The notes beneath the pieces are model-generated. The model did not search any database. It was not told where the DNA came from and was given only the letters and a program-made list of their open reading frames with translations. Shown here piece by piece: positions 9,915 through 19,227 of a stretch of 64,000 nt of DNA. How positions within the stretch are numbered: the first letter of the stretch is position 1; each line of letters begins with the position of its first letter. The DNA comes from Plasmodiophora brassicae (lineage: Eukaryota; Endomyxa; Phytomyxea; Plasmodiophorida; Plasmodiophoridae). The stretch covers positions 62,001 through 126,000 of the forward strand of contig JASFAU010000019.1 in NCBI GenBank assembly GCA_039704465.1. Direction: 5' to 3'. Position numbers and translations under genes: made by a program.

Positions 9915-11745
9915 GTTTTAGTACTGTTGCGCGCGGACGTCCTCCCTGATCATCACCAGGCGAACGCCTCTGCTACCAGTGGGATTTAGAAAGGATGGGA
10001 CGTGTTTGGTGGATGGGCGACATTAATGATGTTGTGTGGTTTGGGACCCGCACCTGCCTGGCAGGAAAAAGCGGCTTTGAACATGTCGATAATGCCCGAC
10101 GTCGCGCTTGCAACGATATTGTTTGGCGGGGCCTGAAAAGCCAGGGCCTCCATTATTCGCTGCACGGCAACCATCATGTAAGATAATGAAAACGCGACCC
10201 AGAACAAGGGGAAGTTCTCGATGGCCGAAGAGACGGCCAGAGTTATCAATAGCCCGATGACGAATAGTCCCATGATTCCGCATCGTGCGATACGTCGCGC
10301 GAATAACAAACGCGCTCGACGCTCACCGTCGGAAATGCCTTGGCATTGCAGCAGCAGTGAGGTCACATTGCGTCCTTGACGAATAAACGCGATGAACGCA
10401 ACCAGGTACATCAGAAGCGCCCCGGCGACATAGACCGAGGAAGAGCGCAGGGTTGACGTTACCAATCCAATAATGTTGTTTGTTTCGTAAGCAATGATGA
10501 TGGCCGATGCGACTGACCATTGCAAGACCTGACGCAGGAACGTCCAACGTGGTGTACCTTCGCACATTTGAAGGCACGCTTGCTCGAGAATGTGTGCAAT
10601 CGTTAATGTTTGAATACAGCCAACAGCTAATTCGGTTTCTAACAGGAAGACTTTGGTAAAGATGTAGGACGAGCAGCGTCCCTGGCATAGCACGATATCG
10701 CCAATCATGTACGAGCAGAGGACCCCATCCAGGAATATCATCGAAATCGCAAACGTCGGTGCCATCGGGGCAGGCCTAAAGCGTCCATTGCCGCTTACGC
10801 AAAAGGAGGCCAGTTTGGCTAGTGCAACCGCAACGATAGCGGTACTCAGCAGGAGCGCAATGGTCCAGACCATTCTGGGCCAGAGGGCCATCACGATTGG
10901 ATCCGGCGCGGTATGCGATGTTAATCGAAGCAGACGCGTGCCATCGTTACGGAATGCGGAGATCAGCTCCGATGTTTGCTCGGGGGTCATGATCACCATG
11001 GGCACATCCGTAAACGGTGGTGGCCGTGTGGTACGAAACATCCAGGCCTGCAGGTTTCGGGTGGGTTCGGCACAGTTTGTGACAATTATTGCCCGGCAAG
11101 ACAAGGCCTTGCTGGAACAGGCATCTGCCCAACCTTGATAATCAATGGTCTCTGTTGAGTCAATGGCAACAATTGTCGAGTTCGACAACGGCGGAAGGCG
11201 GTGCTGCTGGCTTGTCGCGTCAGTGGGCCTGATAAGGTATAACGCATTGGCAGCGACATCAAATGACGTATTGCCAAGGACGAAGTAGGGCGCCGGCCAA
11301 GTCCCCAACACCGTCCCGTTGTCGCTACTCTCCACACTGACGCTCGCATCAAGAGTGTAAGGCAGCGCCATGATAACGACGGCAATATAGGAAGCGCCCG
11401 CCATATCGATAGCGCTCGAATCGCTAGGCGTCAGGCTCGGGCTAAATGAGCGCGCGCCAATGGGGTACGAGTAAGTGTAAACCCTGGCAGGAGCATGTTC
11501 CTTACTGTTTTAGTACAGGGGGCTGATCCACGTTATTAGTTAGGTCGCCGAGGTAGCTCCGACTGAAGAATACCTTATACGTCGCACTCACAGTTTGTGG
11601 GCCGACACCGAAACCGTTTACAGGTGTCAGGAATAAGAAGCGCCCAGATAAACTTGCACTTTCCGTTGTTAGGTAAGGGATGGTGTATGTATGGAATGAA
11701 CCTGATCATTCCAGACAGCGATTAAGCATACATCGGGAGCTCCGG
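9915..11745. repeat. Segmental duplication, copy A
   Basis: The whole stretch, not only the coding frame, reappears at about 21340-23150. Matching flanks include CCTCCCTGATCAT and GGCGAACGCCTCTG before the stop codon, and on the 5' side GTCAGGAATAAG followed by GCGCCCAGATAAAC. The short word GTTTTAGTAC occurs near both ends of this copy (about 9915 and 11505). Limits are by eye. Confidence 0.7.
9986..11404 (-). CDS. Seven-helix receptor-like protein with PA-like ectodomain (copy A)
   Basis: Intronless, 472 residues. A signal peptide (MAGASYIAVVIMALPYTLDA) leads into a 150-residue ectodomain with several N-glycosylation sites. Its core resembles a protease-associated (PA) domain: a strand (STIVAIDS), GWADACSSKALSCRAIIVTN, then DVPMVIMTPEQTSEL and a final strand. 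Seven hydrophobic helices follow, from about residue 175 to 440 (for example MVWTIALLLSTAIVAVALA, SVYVAGALLMYLVAFIAFI, MGLFVIGLLITLAV). A short cytoplasmic tail ends in NTSHPF. The architecture is that of a cell-surface receptor, but it matches no GPCR class I can name; it lacks the YD and GxGD motifs of PA-containing signal peptide peptidases. Copy B at 21405-22823 has the same length and is nearly identical; a divergent paralogue lies at 46560-47882. The gene sits inside a duplicated segment. Confidence 0.75.
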   Translation of the reverse strand: MAGASYIAVVIMALPYTLDASVSVESSDNGTVLGTWPAPYFVLGNTSFDVAANALYLIRPTDATSQQHRLPPLSNSTIVAIDSTETIDYQGWADACSSKALSCRAIIVTNCAEPTRNLQAWMFRTTRPPPFTDVPMVIMTPEQTSELISAFRNDGTRLLRLTSHTAPDPIVMALWPRMVWTIALLLSTAIVAVALAKLASFCVSGNGRFRPAPMAPTFAISMIFLDGVLCSYMIGDIVLCQGRCSSYIFTKVFLLETELAVGCIQTLTIAHILEQACLQMCEGTPRWTFLRQVLQWSVASAIIIAYETNNIIGLVTSTLRSSSVYVAGALLMYLVAFIAFIRQGRNVTSLLLQCQGISDGERRARLLFARRIARCGIMGLFVIGLLITLAVSSAIENFPLFWVAFSLSYMMVAVQRIMEALAFQAPPNNIVASATSGIIDMFKAAFSCQAGAGPKPHNIINVAHPPNTSHPF

Positions 11746-11847
11746 GGACAGCAGCCAGCTACACCTCCTATCCGATGTTAGTCAGGGGAAGGTCGAGCCG
11801 ACGCGTAAACTGAAGTACCCCAACGTGAATAGAAGCCGCACTGCAGA
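11405..11847. other. 5' flank of copy A, no gene recognised
   Basis: This holds the presumed promoter of the receptor-like gene. About 340 bases of it are shared with the flank of copy B, suggesting that the regulatory region was duplicated with the gene. No further coding frame is supported. Confidence 0.35.
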
Positions 11848-12415
11848 GCCCAGGCTTCTGGCAGACGATCGGCGGCGCCTGGTGCTGACGGCCGCACAGG
11901 TCGCGTCGCGCCCGGAACCGATCGCGCCGCCACCTTCTGCGTATCGGCAACGTCAACCACCGACGAAAGTTCGTTGCCTGCGCCACACACGCCCAGGGTC
12001 TCGTCAGTTGCAGAACAGGCGCGAGTGTGTGGGTGTGTGCGGACGAACTTGTGGGACGGGGGCGCCGCCGGAATCGGCGCTGGTGCTCAGGCGGTTGTAG
12101 TCGTCGTTGACGACGACGGGATGTGTCTTGTCGTGGCTGTCGTACAGGATCATGGCTCTGATCCCAGTTGACGAAGACGCGGCGCCGGTCAGCAGCACGT
12201 ACATGGCGATGGCGAGCGACGAGCAGAACACCATCTGAGGACGACGTCGGCGGTGAGTCAGCGGCCACCCAACGAAGCGGCTGGCGGCTGGCTGGCTACC
12301 TTGGCGACGCTGGATGACGACGTCGTCTGCGGCGCGTTATCGTGAATGAACTGTTTCTTCGTGACGTAGGCACCGGTCCTGCACGTTTCGGGCAGGTCGA
12401 GCTGGAACTAGGGCT
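11848..12415 (-). pseudogene. Truncated copy of the ABCG transporter gene
   Basis: Plus-strand text here repeats the ABCG gene between about 5755 and 6385. Shared stretches include GACGGCCGCACAGGTCGCG, GGCGCTGGTGCTCAGGCGGT and GACGAGCAGAACACCATCTG. In the minus frame the helix SSLAIAMYVLL and part of the following linker are still readable, but the copy has internal deletions (the ELRSPPPV segment is gone, leaving VNWDQ), and neither the ATPase core nor the C-terminal membrane domain is present. The similarity stops abruptly near 12415. It lies next to the duplicated 7TM gene, so both were probably moved by the same kind of event. Confidence 0.75.
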
Positions 12416-12566
12416 TAGTGTCATTGCTGGGACAGATGGTTGGCTACCCGCACATCGTCCCACCGTATTCCGTCCCATTGACATGGGAAGGCGCCCATAT
12501 CCCAGTATTAAGCTACTCGGGTATTTCGCGTAACCAAGATCAGATGTTCACCTCACTGTACCAGAC

Positions 12567-14412
12567 TCATTCAAACAATTCCACAATTGACGGATGACGA
12601 AGAAGGTCCTTCACGACAGACTCTGGTACCTGCATCGCTTTTGTCTTTGATAACGCCCCAGATTCCACTAAACGTTGTAGTTCGACTCCGGCGCGTGCTA
12701 GCGCTTCGTAGACAACCATATCACGCAATGGCGCCGGTACGGTGCACTGTGAGGATATGCGCTTGTCCTGCAATAACAGGGCCCGACATCGACCGGCCAG
12801 CGTTTCCATAACTACAACCACAGAGTCAGAATAAATGTCGCTAGCTAACGATCCGTGTGCGTAACCTGGTGTGCCTGCACAGGCCGCGGGACGAAGGTTG
12901 GAGCGCTACCGTCCAGAGCCAGTAGTGCAGCGAGCTGCCTTCGCTCGAGCTCAGCGTCGTTGGTGCCCCAGACGGAATGTCCTGAGGTGTCGAGGATGGC
13001 ATCGCCAAAATCGACGATCATCAGTCGCTCAGGGTCTATGCAGTACACAACGTTGCGGGCAGCAATATCGCTGTGAAGTACACCAGCGCGATGGATAGAC
13101 TCTAGTGCCTGCAAGAGCTGCAGTCGAACGCCATAGGCAATGTGGCAGATGAACTCTGGATCGACAGCGTCCATCCCGACGTCGCGCATAACGATGCCTT
13201 CCAGAACGCCCCGATAGAGGACAACTGGCAGGTCGAAGATGAGTTCCGGGATAGAGCGGCCTTGCAGGTCGCACAGCCGGTTATACACCATAGATTCATG
13301 TTGAAGCTGGGCGCGGCATTGTGGCGATGCCATTATGTCGCCTTCTTTAACGACTGCCCAGACGCCATCTGGCATTTGACAACGGAAAACGGCTCCATGC
13401 TGCCCGGCGCCGATTATATGGACGTCAGCTAACTCGTCGATAGGAAGGCCCACGAGATCACCATGATCAATCAGGCCGGACGAAGAAGATGGCCTAGACC
13501 GCTTTCGACTGCTAGTCCGACTACCGGCGCCGGGAGCACGCCCTGGCTGAGGAGGCGTTCCAGGGATGTTGTCCACTGGCGAACACGGTGCTGATGATGA
13601 CCTGGCGGGAAAGTTGCAGTACCATCGCGGTACGCGCCTTGAACTGGGTGGCTCAGCCATGGCTAGCGAGAGTGACGCAAGCCGCTGCAGAACGGTCGGA
13701 TTGGTAGAATTGAACCGCATCTCCCTCGAGATGGCAAACTCGCCATTATCGTGGCGTCGACAGAGCCACCATCGGTTGTAGGTGGAAATCACGGCGTACC
13801 GCACCGAATTGATGACGGTGTACCTACGGAACCGTCAGTCGGAAACGAAAAGCGTGCACATAATGGATGAGCACACCCGTATACTTGGCGGATCAGATGG
13901 TAGACGCTCGAATACTTCTCCGGGGTTTGGAGATTGGCCGACCAAAGTTCGTCCAAAGTGCCGACGTCCTCAGACGGAATACACCAGTCGCATTTGCCTT
14001 CGCAAACGCCTTTAACCATGCAGTTGAACCTGCTATCAACCCAGGCATGATCCGGTTTGCCATGCATATACCGGCCTGACAACGTAGCTGAAAGTAGTTG
14101 GAACCCGACGGCACAATTGGAAGCAAAGTCGCAGGCGTACGCGCAGGGGACGTTCACCGACTCCTCAGAACAAATCTCTTCAATGAAACTCGCCAAGTGG
14201 TACCGACGGATCTCGTCGCGTGGAAAACGGGGAACAATGACGTTTGGAAGGTCGCCTAGTTCTCCAGCGATTTCACGATTGGTCCACTGGCGGACAGAAC
14301 ATGGCGTCCGAGAAAACGTGGCATTCTTCGTGATGGATGTGCCCGTTCGGAATGGGTGAGGCACCGCCCCGGCTAGCGGAGCACTCAGCACGCTGGACAG
14401 CATACCATCCAT
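12567..14412 (-). CDS. Protein kinase with Crinkler/FunK1-like upstream domain
   Basis: Three exons on the minus strand: 14412-13877, 13823-12910 and 12844-12567, joined by introns of 53 and 65 bases. The first intron restores a continuous reading ...LIRQVYGYTVINSVRYAVIS. The N-terminal half has the pattern of Crinkler (CRN) effectors and fungal FunK1 kinases: KPDHAWVDSRFNCMVKG (a PD..., then K type nuclease-like core), EKYSSVYHLIRQVYG, RYAVISTYNRWWLCRR and STNPTVLQRLASL. The kinase follows: glycine loop GAGQHGAVF, VVKEG lysine, HESMVYNRL helix C, catalytic loop GVLHSDIAARNVV, metal site VDFGDAI. The last exon closes the C-lobe (SDIYSDSVVVVMETLAGRC). CRN-type proteins are often secreted or nuclear effectors; no signal peptide is seen. 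Function in this organism is unknown. Confidence 0.68.
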
Positions 14413-14536
14413 CGCAACACGCCGATATGTCGTCCGATGCGCACTGCGGAACACTTGGCAAAGCGCTTGGCTAAAGATCACTGTGACCATGATCCGGATG
14501 TTCCATAACCTGCAACATCGTCGACCTTTAGAAAAC
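14413..14536. other. Upstream region of the Crinkler-type kinase
   Basis: The minus frame is open to 14622, so an earlier start is possible, but the predicted residues there have no pattern. It probably holds the promoter. Confidence 0.2.
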
Positions 14537-15060
14537 CTAATGCATGCGACTTCCTTTCGACAGCGTACCAAGTGACGGCGCTGGGACAGCACCAGAACTG
14601 GATACGGCTGCAGAAGGGACATCTGATATGCTTTCGAAGCGCGAAGAGCCGCTCAGCACGTTGGTCGGTACAGATGAACTTGTGATCTGGAGCCGCCGCA
14701 GAGTTGCTAGCCGGAGCAGAACAAGGCGAAGCAACTGTGGACGGCTAATAGACGTCCTGATCGATGATGCGTTGGGCGACTGGGCGTACGGGCCGCGCCA
14801 CTGCTCAGTCAACTTCTGGGCTGGTCCCGGGACGGGCTTCGCGTTCAGGACGTAGTCGCCGGGGATGAACGACTCCCGATGGTTCGGCTTCAAATAACGA
14901 GCCCGCTGCCGAACGTTCGACTCGTGTCGTGCCGTCCTGGCCTCATCGACGACCTTGTGTGACTTCGGCCATGACCGACAGCGCCACCTCGAGGTACTTC
15001 GAATTATTCACCCTGTTCATCACGACGTCTGCAGCGCCAGCAAAATGGTCAAAACGCAAC
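14537..15060 (-). mobile_element. Remnant of an LTR-retrotransposon pol gene (integrase C-terminus)
   Basis: In the minus strand, KYLEVALSVMAEV is followed, after a one-base frame change near 14953, by SHKVVDEARTARHESNVRQR and then FIPGDYVLNAKPVPGPAQKL, with EQWRGPY. This is the typical C-terminal integrase region of Ty3/gypsy or copia polyproteins, with the GDYVL...KL...W.GPY core. Upstream integrase, RNase H or reverse transcriptase is absent, as are visible LTRs, and the frame is broken. The remaining 100 residues to the stop at 14537 are low-complexity. It is a dead fragment. Confidence 0.6.
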
Positions 15061-15114
15061 CGACTCGGGGACTTTAAAACGAGGAGGGGAGTTTATTGTC
15101 CAGGCCAGCTACAC

Positions 15115-17358
15115 CTATATGATACGGCTGCGGGCCATTTCCGGTGGTGTGGGCATGATGGTAAACATACGGGGTTTGTCCATAATGTCTCGGAACTTGC
15201 CGAAGACAGTGCCGTGAATGTCAAAGATGGGCGAGTTGCACGCGCCGTCGCTATCGGCATCGTCTGCCCCGTCGTTGTCGTCCATCTGAAATACGGCCCT
15301 TTTGTGGATACCTCCTTTGCCTCGCTTCGACCAGTAATATTGCCGGAACAAGAAGCGGACCTTCCGAAACCCGACGCTTGGTAGAAGCTCTTGGTCAACG
15401 TAAAGTCGGTATGGAGTTTCGTAATCCTGACTATGCAGCGGCTGGGGCTCTAGGTCCTCGATAGAAGCAAGGTGGCGTAGCTGAATGCCATGGATTACAT
15501 TCGCGAACTTCTCTTGCACGGCTTTGTCAACCCGGATAAAGCAACAGTCAAACTCATTAAGTTCATATGCATAGCAGTCCTCAGAGGATCTGATGCGGGT
15601 AATATCGTCAACAACGCGAAGCAGGTTGCCGATGAACTCCTGCCTGTCTCGGTGGTAGACCTTAGCGCCGTTTAGTCGGTTCTGATGCATCGATGGTAGC
15701 GGGACTGGCAAGCACTTGCAACCAAGGTCCTGGAGTTCCTGGGGCTTAAACAGCGCATGCGTTGCGCCGAGCATCACCACCTCTTTGGTGGGAAGTTCTA
15801 AAAGGACGCCTGTGCACAGCACGGTATCCGACACATCAGGAGAACACATCATCTGTCCTGGGGTTAGTGTGTGTGTCCAATCATCCCGACGCCTCGCTTC
15901 CATAGGTAGAGGGAACTTGCCATCCGCTGGCCGGCTACAGAATGCCACAGGTAGTACGTGCAGGCCAGCAAAACGCGATGGCATTGGCTTCGTCAAAGCA
16001 ACATCGAGAGCTTTGGCGGTCCCGAAGTCGACAAGTAGTAAGTCCGATAAAGCGGTTGCCAGCAATGCAAACGATACAGCTGTAGGGAATGCCTCTGATG
16101 CGTCGTAAATGTCCTCATCACTGAGCACACCAGAATCAATGCGACAGCCTTCGCGAGGATCAGGGAGAAGAGGGGCACGCTTTCCAAGAGGTCCTGCTAC
16201 AAGCCCAATATGCAATAAACCGCAGACAAGAGCATGCGCGCGACGGCAAACGCCAGGTTTCTCGAACAGCTCGAGCAGGTACGGCGGCAATGGAATCAGA
16301 AGTCCTCCACACAGGCCAGCTTCAAAAGGTAACGCGCCGCACATCCAAGGTTCCAGCTCAATGCTGGGCGCGATGGTTAAGCCTCGGTCAACATAGTGTT
16401 TGGCCAACGCGCCGTGCTTTGACGCCAGTGCAAGGAAATGACGACTTTCGATCGAAGAACGGACAGCGTTGACAACATCCCGGTACTCGGGGAAGTCGTC
16501 GGTAATAAAGGGTCCAACAGCACGCCGAATTAGCTTAGAGAGGAAATCATCAGAACCAATGAAAACGGTTGCAAGCGCTTCCGGCCCGATAACGCTGTCG
16601 ATACGAATACGCTTCTGAACATTAGTCATAGATGAGCACGTTGCGAGCAGGAAGACGGATGCAGCAAACGATTCGACATGTTCAGTCCTGCAGATTAATG
16701 TGAACACAGACATTAAGTTGCTGACTGGAACATCACGTACAATGGGCAAAGGCTGCACAAATGGCCAGTAATAACCTTGACAACGCCTGCCGACATCCTA
16801 TCTCGAGCGTCGATTGTTTTGGCGTCTTCAAATAGAGAATGCTTCAGCAACGTCAGGCACGGGAATGGCTCAACAATGAAACGCAGCGCATCGTCGAAAG
16901 GCTACGCTCCAAATGTTAATGACGTATTCAAGGGCATGGATGTCATCTCGAGACAATTTAGGCATACATGAAGTCTGGCGCCTAACGCCCAAAATGCAAT
17001 GATATTGTTGCGCTCGTTTCGCTCCGGGTGTAACCTATCCCAGGTAGCGGCACCCTTTATCAGGGCCCCCGCCTTTATCGTCAACACTCGGTCAAACTGT
17101 ACTGCAGTGGGGAGCAGTTCGCGGAGCACGCCTAATGTGTACAAAGCGATATGTGACTTTCAATAGAATGCCGAGAACACAAATCCTGTACCAACCAGCC
17201 AACGAAAGTGCCTGATCGTTGGGAGCGTCAAAGCTCAACGCCACGAGCACTTCGATCAACAAGCGGATTAAATCTTTTGCGAGCGCGAACATTGTGTCAA
17301 CAATGTTCGCGCTCGACCGCATCGTCTCGTCATCATCGGCATTGGGATGAACCTCCAT
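15115..17358 (-). CDS. Arm-like helical protein with C-terminal chymotrypsin-like domain
   Basis: A long minus frame (stop 15115) is preceded by smaller exons that splice onto it; a start at 17358 (MEVHPNADDDETMRS) is plausible. The N-terminal 350 residues read as helical repeats, for example DLIRLLIEVLVALSF, LAGVLRELLPTAV and PFDDALRFIVEPFPCLTLL. The joint near 16745-16800 is unresolved and would need an unusually short intron. The C-terminal half (from about 15900) has three features of a chymotrypsin fold: CTGVLLEL with MLGATHALF (His region), DCCFIRVD (possible Asp region) and DGACNSPIFDIHG where trypsin-like proteases have GDSGSP. The nucleophile position would then be Cys. This assignment rests on short motifs; the protein could equally be a non-catalytic relative. 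Confidence 0.45.
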
Positions 17359-18377
17359 CTAAACAGTAAAATTTCACAATCACACTTCGAGGGTCATCAG
17401 GATAGGCAACGTACGATGGCGCCCGCCATCTCGCAACGGTTCGCGATCAAATCAAACCGCTCCCTGAAGGTGGCGTCAGAGCGCCCTGGTCCCGATTCCG
17501 TCATGTTCGAACTGCTGAAAGGCCGACGCCTCGGCTTCCAGCTATGGTCGACCGGTGCAAGTCGAAGCACGACGGCACGACGAGTTTGACTCGCTAAAAA
17601 AATCAATTCGGACTCACCTCCCCCACTGTGCGTCGGAGACGTCCGAGTCGGAGCGGTCGACAGTCAGCGCGCGGGGCCACCGACCGAGTTCCTTTGGCAG
17701 GTCACTGAACATGCCAAGCGGTGAGATTTGCCGTGCCTGTTCCAGTCGATGTGGCCAGGCAAGGAGCAGTGTTAGATCGGGTATACATGGCTTTATCGTC
17801 GTCACTGTGTCACCGTCGTTTGCTACCGACATCCGGCGTGAGTGGTTCTCGGGCACGCACGAAGTTCATTCCTACGCCTGCTGACCACACCATCAAATGT
17901 TATATGTATACCGGTAGACCGGACCGCCCAACTAGGCTACGAGAGGGCCTAGCTAGTTGGGCGTTCCGGTCTACAGAACACCTCACCGGAGAAGCTCAAG
18001 CCTCCCGATGTCGGGCGATGTCCGCCGCCTACCTGTGTAGACGACTCCCAGACCTACCTAGTACTCTCGTGGCCGGCGCATCCGTAAGTATATCTACACG
18101 TCCATATATATTGTGGTTCGCTGTTCCGATATTGGGGTACTACAATGAGCCTTCGTAAACTCTGGGTATCGTCGCCCTTGTACGTCTCTTCGCGTGCGTT
18201 ACTGGACTGCAACGTGCGAGCCTGTTGCAGTCAAACGAGTAATTGGTCCAAACATGGGGGTGGGAGCGGTCAGCCGAGTCGGTCCACGTAAGTACCGCGT
18301 GGCTGCCACGCCCTCAGCACTGGGAACACAAAAAGTGCGTCTGGGGCAACCGTCACTGCCATTCTGCCATCGTTGCG
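17359..18377. other. Spacer with a long inverted repeat, no supported gene
   Basis: Short frames on both strands show no recognisable domain. One minus frame (17856-17614) includes a helical stretch (DLTLLLAWPHRLEQARQI) of unknown meaning. The inverted repeat at 17914-17974 is listed separately. Confidence 0.3.
17914..17974. repeat. Near-perfect 21-base inverted repeat (hairpin)
   Basis: The left arm 17914-17934 (GTAGACCGGACCGCCCAACT plus A) pairs with the right arm 17954-17974 at 20 of 21 positions; the loop is 19 bases. The hairpin lies in otherwise featureless sequence. It could be a small-RNA precursor, a MITE scrap or a cruciform-forming site. No flanking target-site duplication was noticed. 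Confidence 0.7.
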
Positions 18378-18689
18378 ATGCCGTCTCATCATGACGTCGC
18401 TGTACAACTTCTCGACGTACCTCAGCTGCCGGAGGCGGCCACAGCTGAAGAGCTGTTTGAGGCTGTCCGTGTCCACGCAATGTATGATCCGTCGTTGGCG
18501 CCCCATGTCGCCCGGTTCCGCCTATACATGCTGGAGAAACACATCACCACTGTTGGGGCCCTCGGCGCTGCCGCGATAGCCGCAAACTCCTGGAACTTCC
18601 TGATGGACAAGCATCCGAGATTGCCGCGTGCAGCTGTACTGATCATTCGGGTTGTGTGCTCTCTGTTGAATAGAGTACAGGGTAATTAA
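18378..18689 (+). CDS. Small hypothetical protein, possibly SAM-like
   Basis: Open frame of 103 residues beginning MPSHHDVAVQLLDVPQLPEA. It predicts as mostly helical (ATAEELFEAVRVHAMYD, HVARFRLYMLEKHITTVGAL, PRAAVLIIRVVCSLL). The spacing of hydrophobic residues vaguely resembles a SAM domain (a helical bundle with a YMLEKHIT...LGAA turn), but no diagnostic motif is present. The frame could continue by splicing beyond 18689. Codon choice looks coding but the evidence is weak. Confidence 0.3.
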   Translation: MPSHHDVAVQLLDVPQLPEAATAEELFEAVRVHAMYDPSLAPHVARFRLYMLEKHITTVGALGAAAIAANSWNFLMDKHPRLPRAAVLIIRVVCSLLNRVQGN

Positions 18690-19227
18690 TCTGACAGTCC
18701 GCGCAGGCCCTGGCAGATCCCACCGTGCCTCTTCACGAACCTTTCTATAGCACAATTTGGTCCATCGCGTCATCTATAATCAACTCGCTCTGGTCCGAAG
18801 ACCGTAAGACAGGTCCAGGCTGTCCACACGTTGGTGGCTCGCGTGCTGGCAGCGATGACCATTTCGTCGGTATGCACTATTCTGGTCATGCGCGCACCCA
18901 TTCCAACAACATGGGTTTGAAGATTGTGTCTTCACAAGCAGTACATTTCTGAATTGTTGACCTGTTCAGGATCCGCGATCAATCACGGCGGCCGTCATCT
19001 TCGTACTGGTGATCGTGCTCTCTGCGACCACGAGACTTCTGCTGTACTTTCTTCCGTGAGACGACGGCGGGTCGGACCAAGTTATCCCATATTAAAAAAG
19101 TAAAGCGTTCATCCATACAAATTCTACCCTGTCAACCGGCACAGCGAGGCCGGGGAAAGCTTGGCAGACACGCTAACCACAGAAAGAGAAAAATGTGACT
19201 ATAACACCATGTAATGATACAGCATCA
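18690..19227. other. AT-richer spacer, nothing recognised
   Basis: Both strands carry only short frames. An A-rich run (ATTAAAAAAGTAAAG, about 19090) stands out and could mark the 3' end of a transcript. No RNA gene or repeat was seen. Confidence 0.3.

Noticed and set aside
9986..11404. Signal peptide peptidase-like protease (PA domain plus membrane helices).
   Set aside because: No YD or GxGD catalytic motif and only seven helices.
13789..13830. A frameshift in the Crinkler-type kinase.
   Set aside because: A GT..AG intron of 53 bases (13824-13876) joins the two frames in phase and restores a conserved family motif.
17914..17974. tRNA or terminator reading of the inverted repeat.
   Set aside because: It is a single hairpin with long arms; the cloverleaf and the T-run of a terminator are missing.
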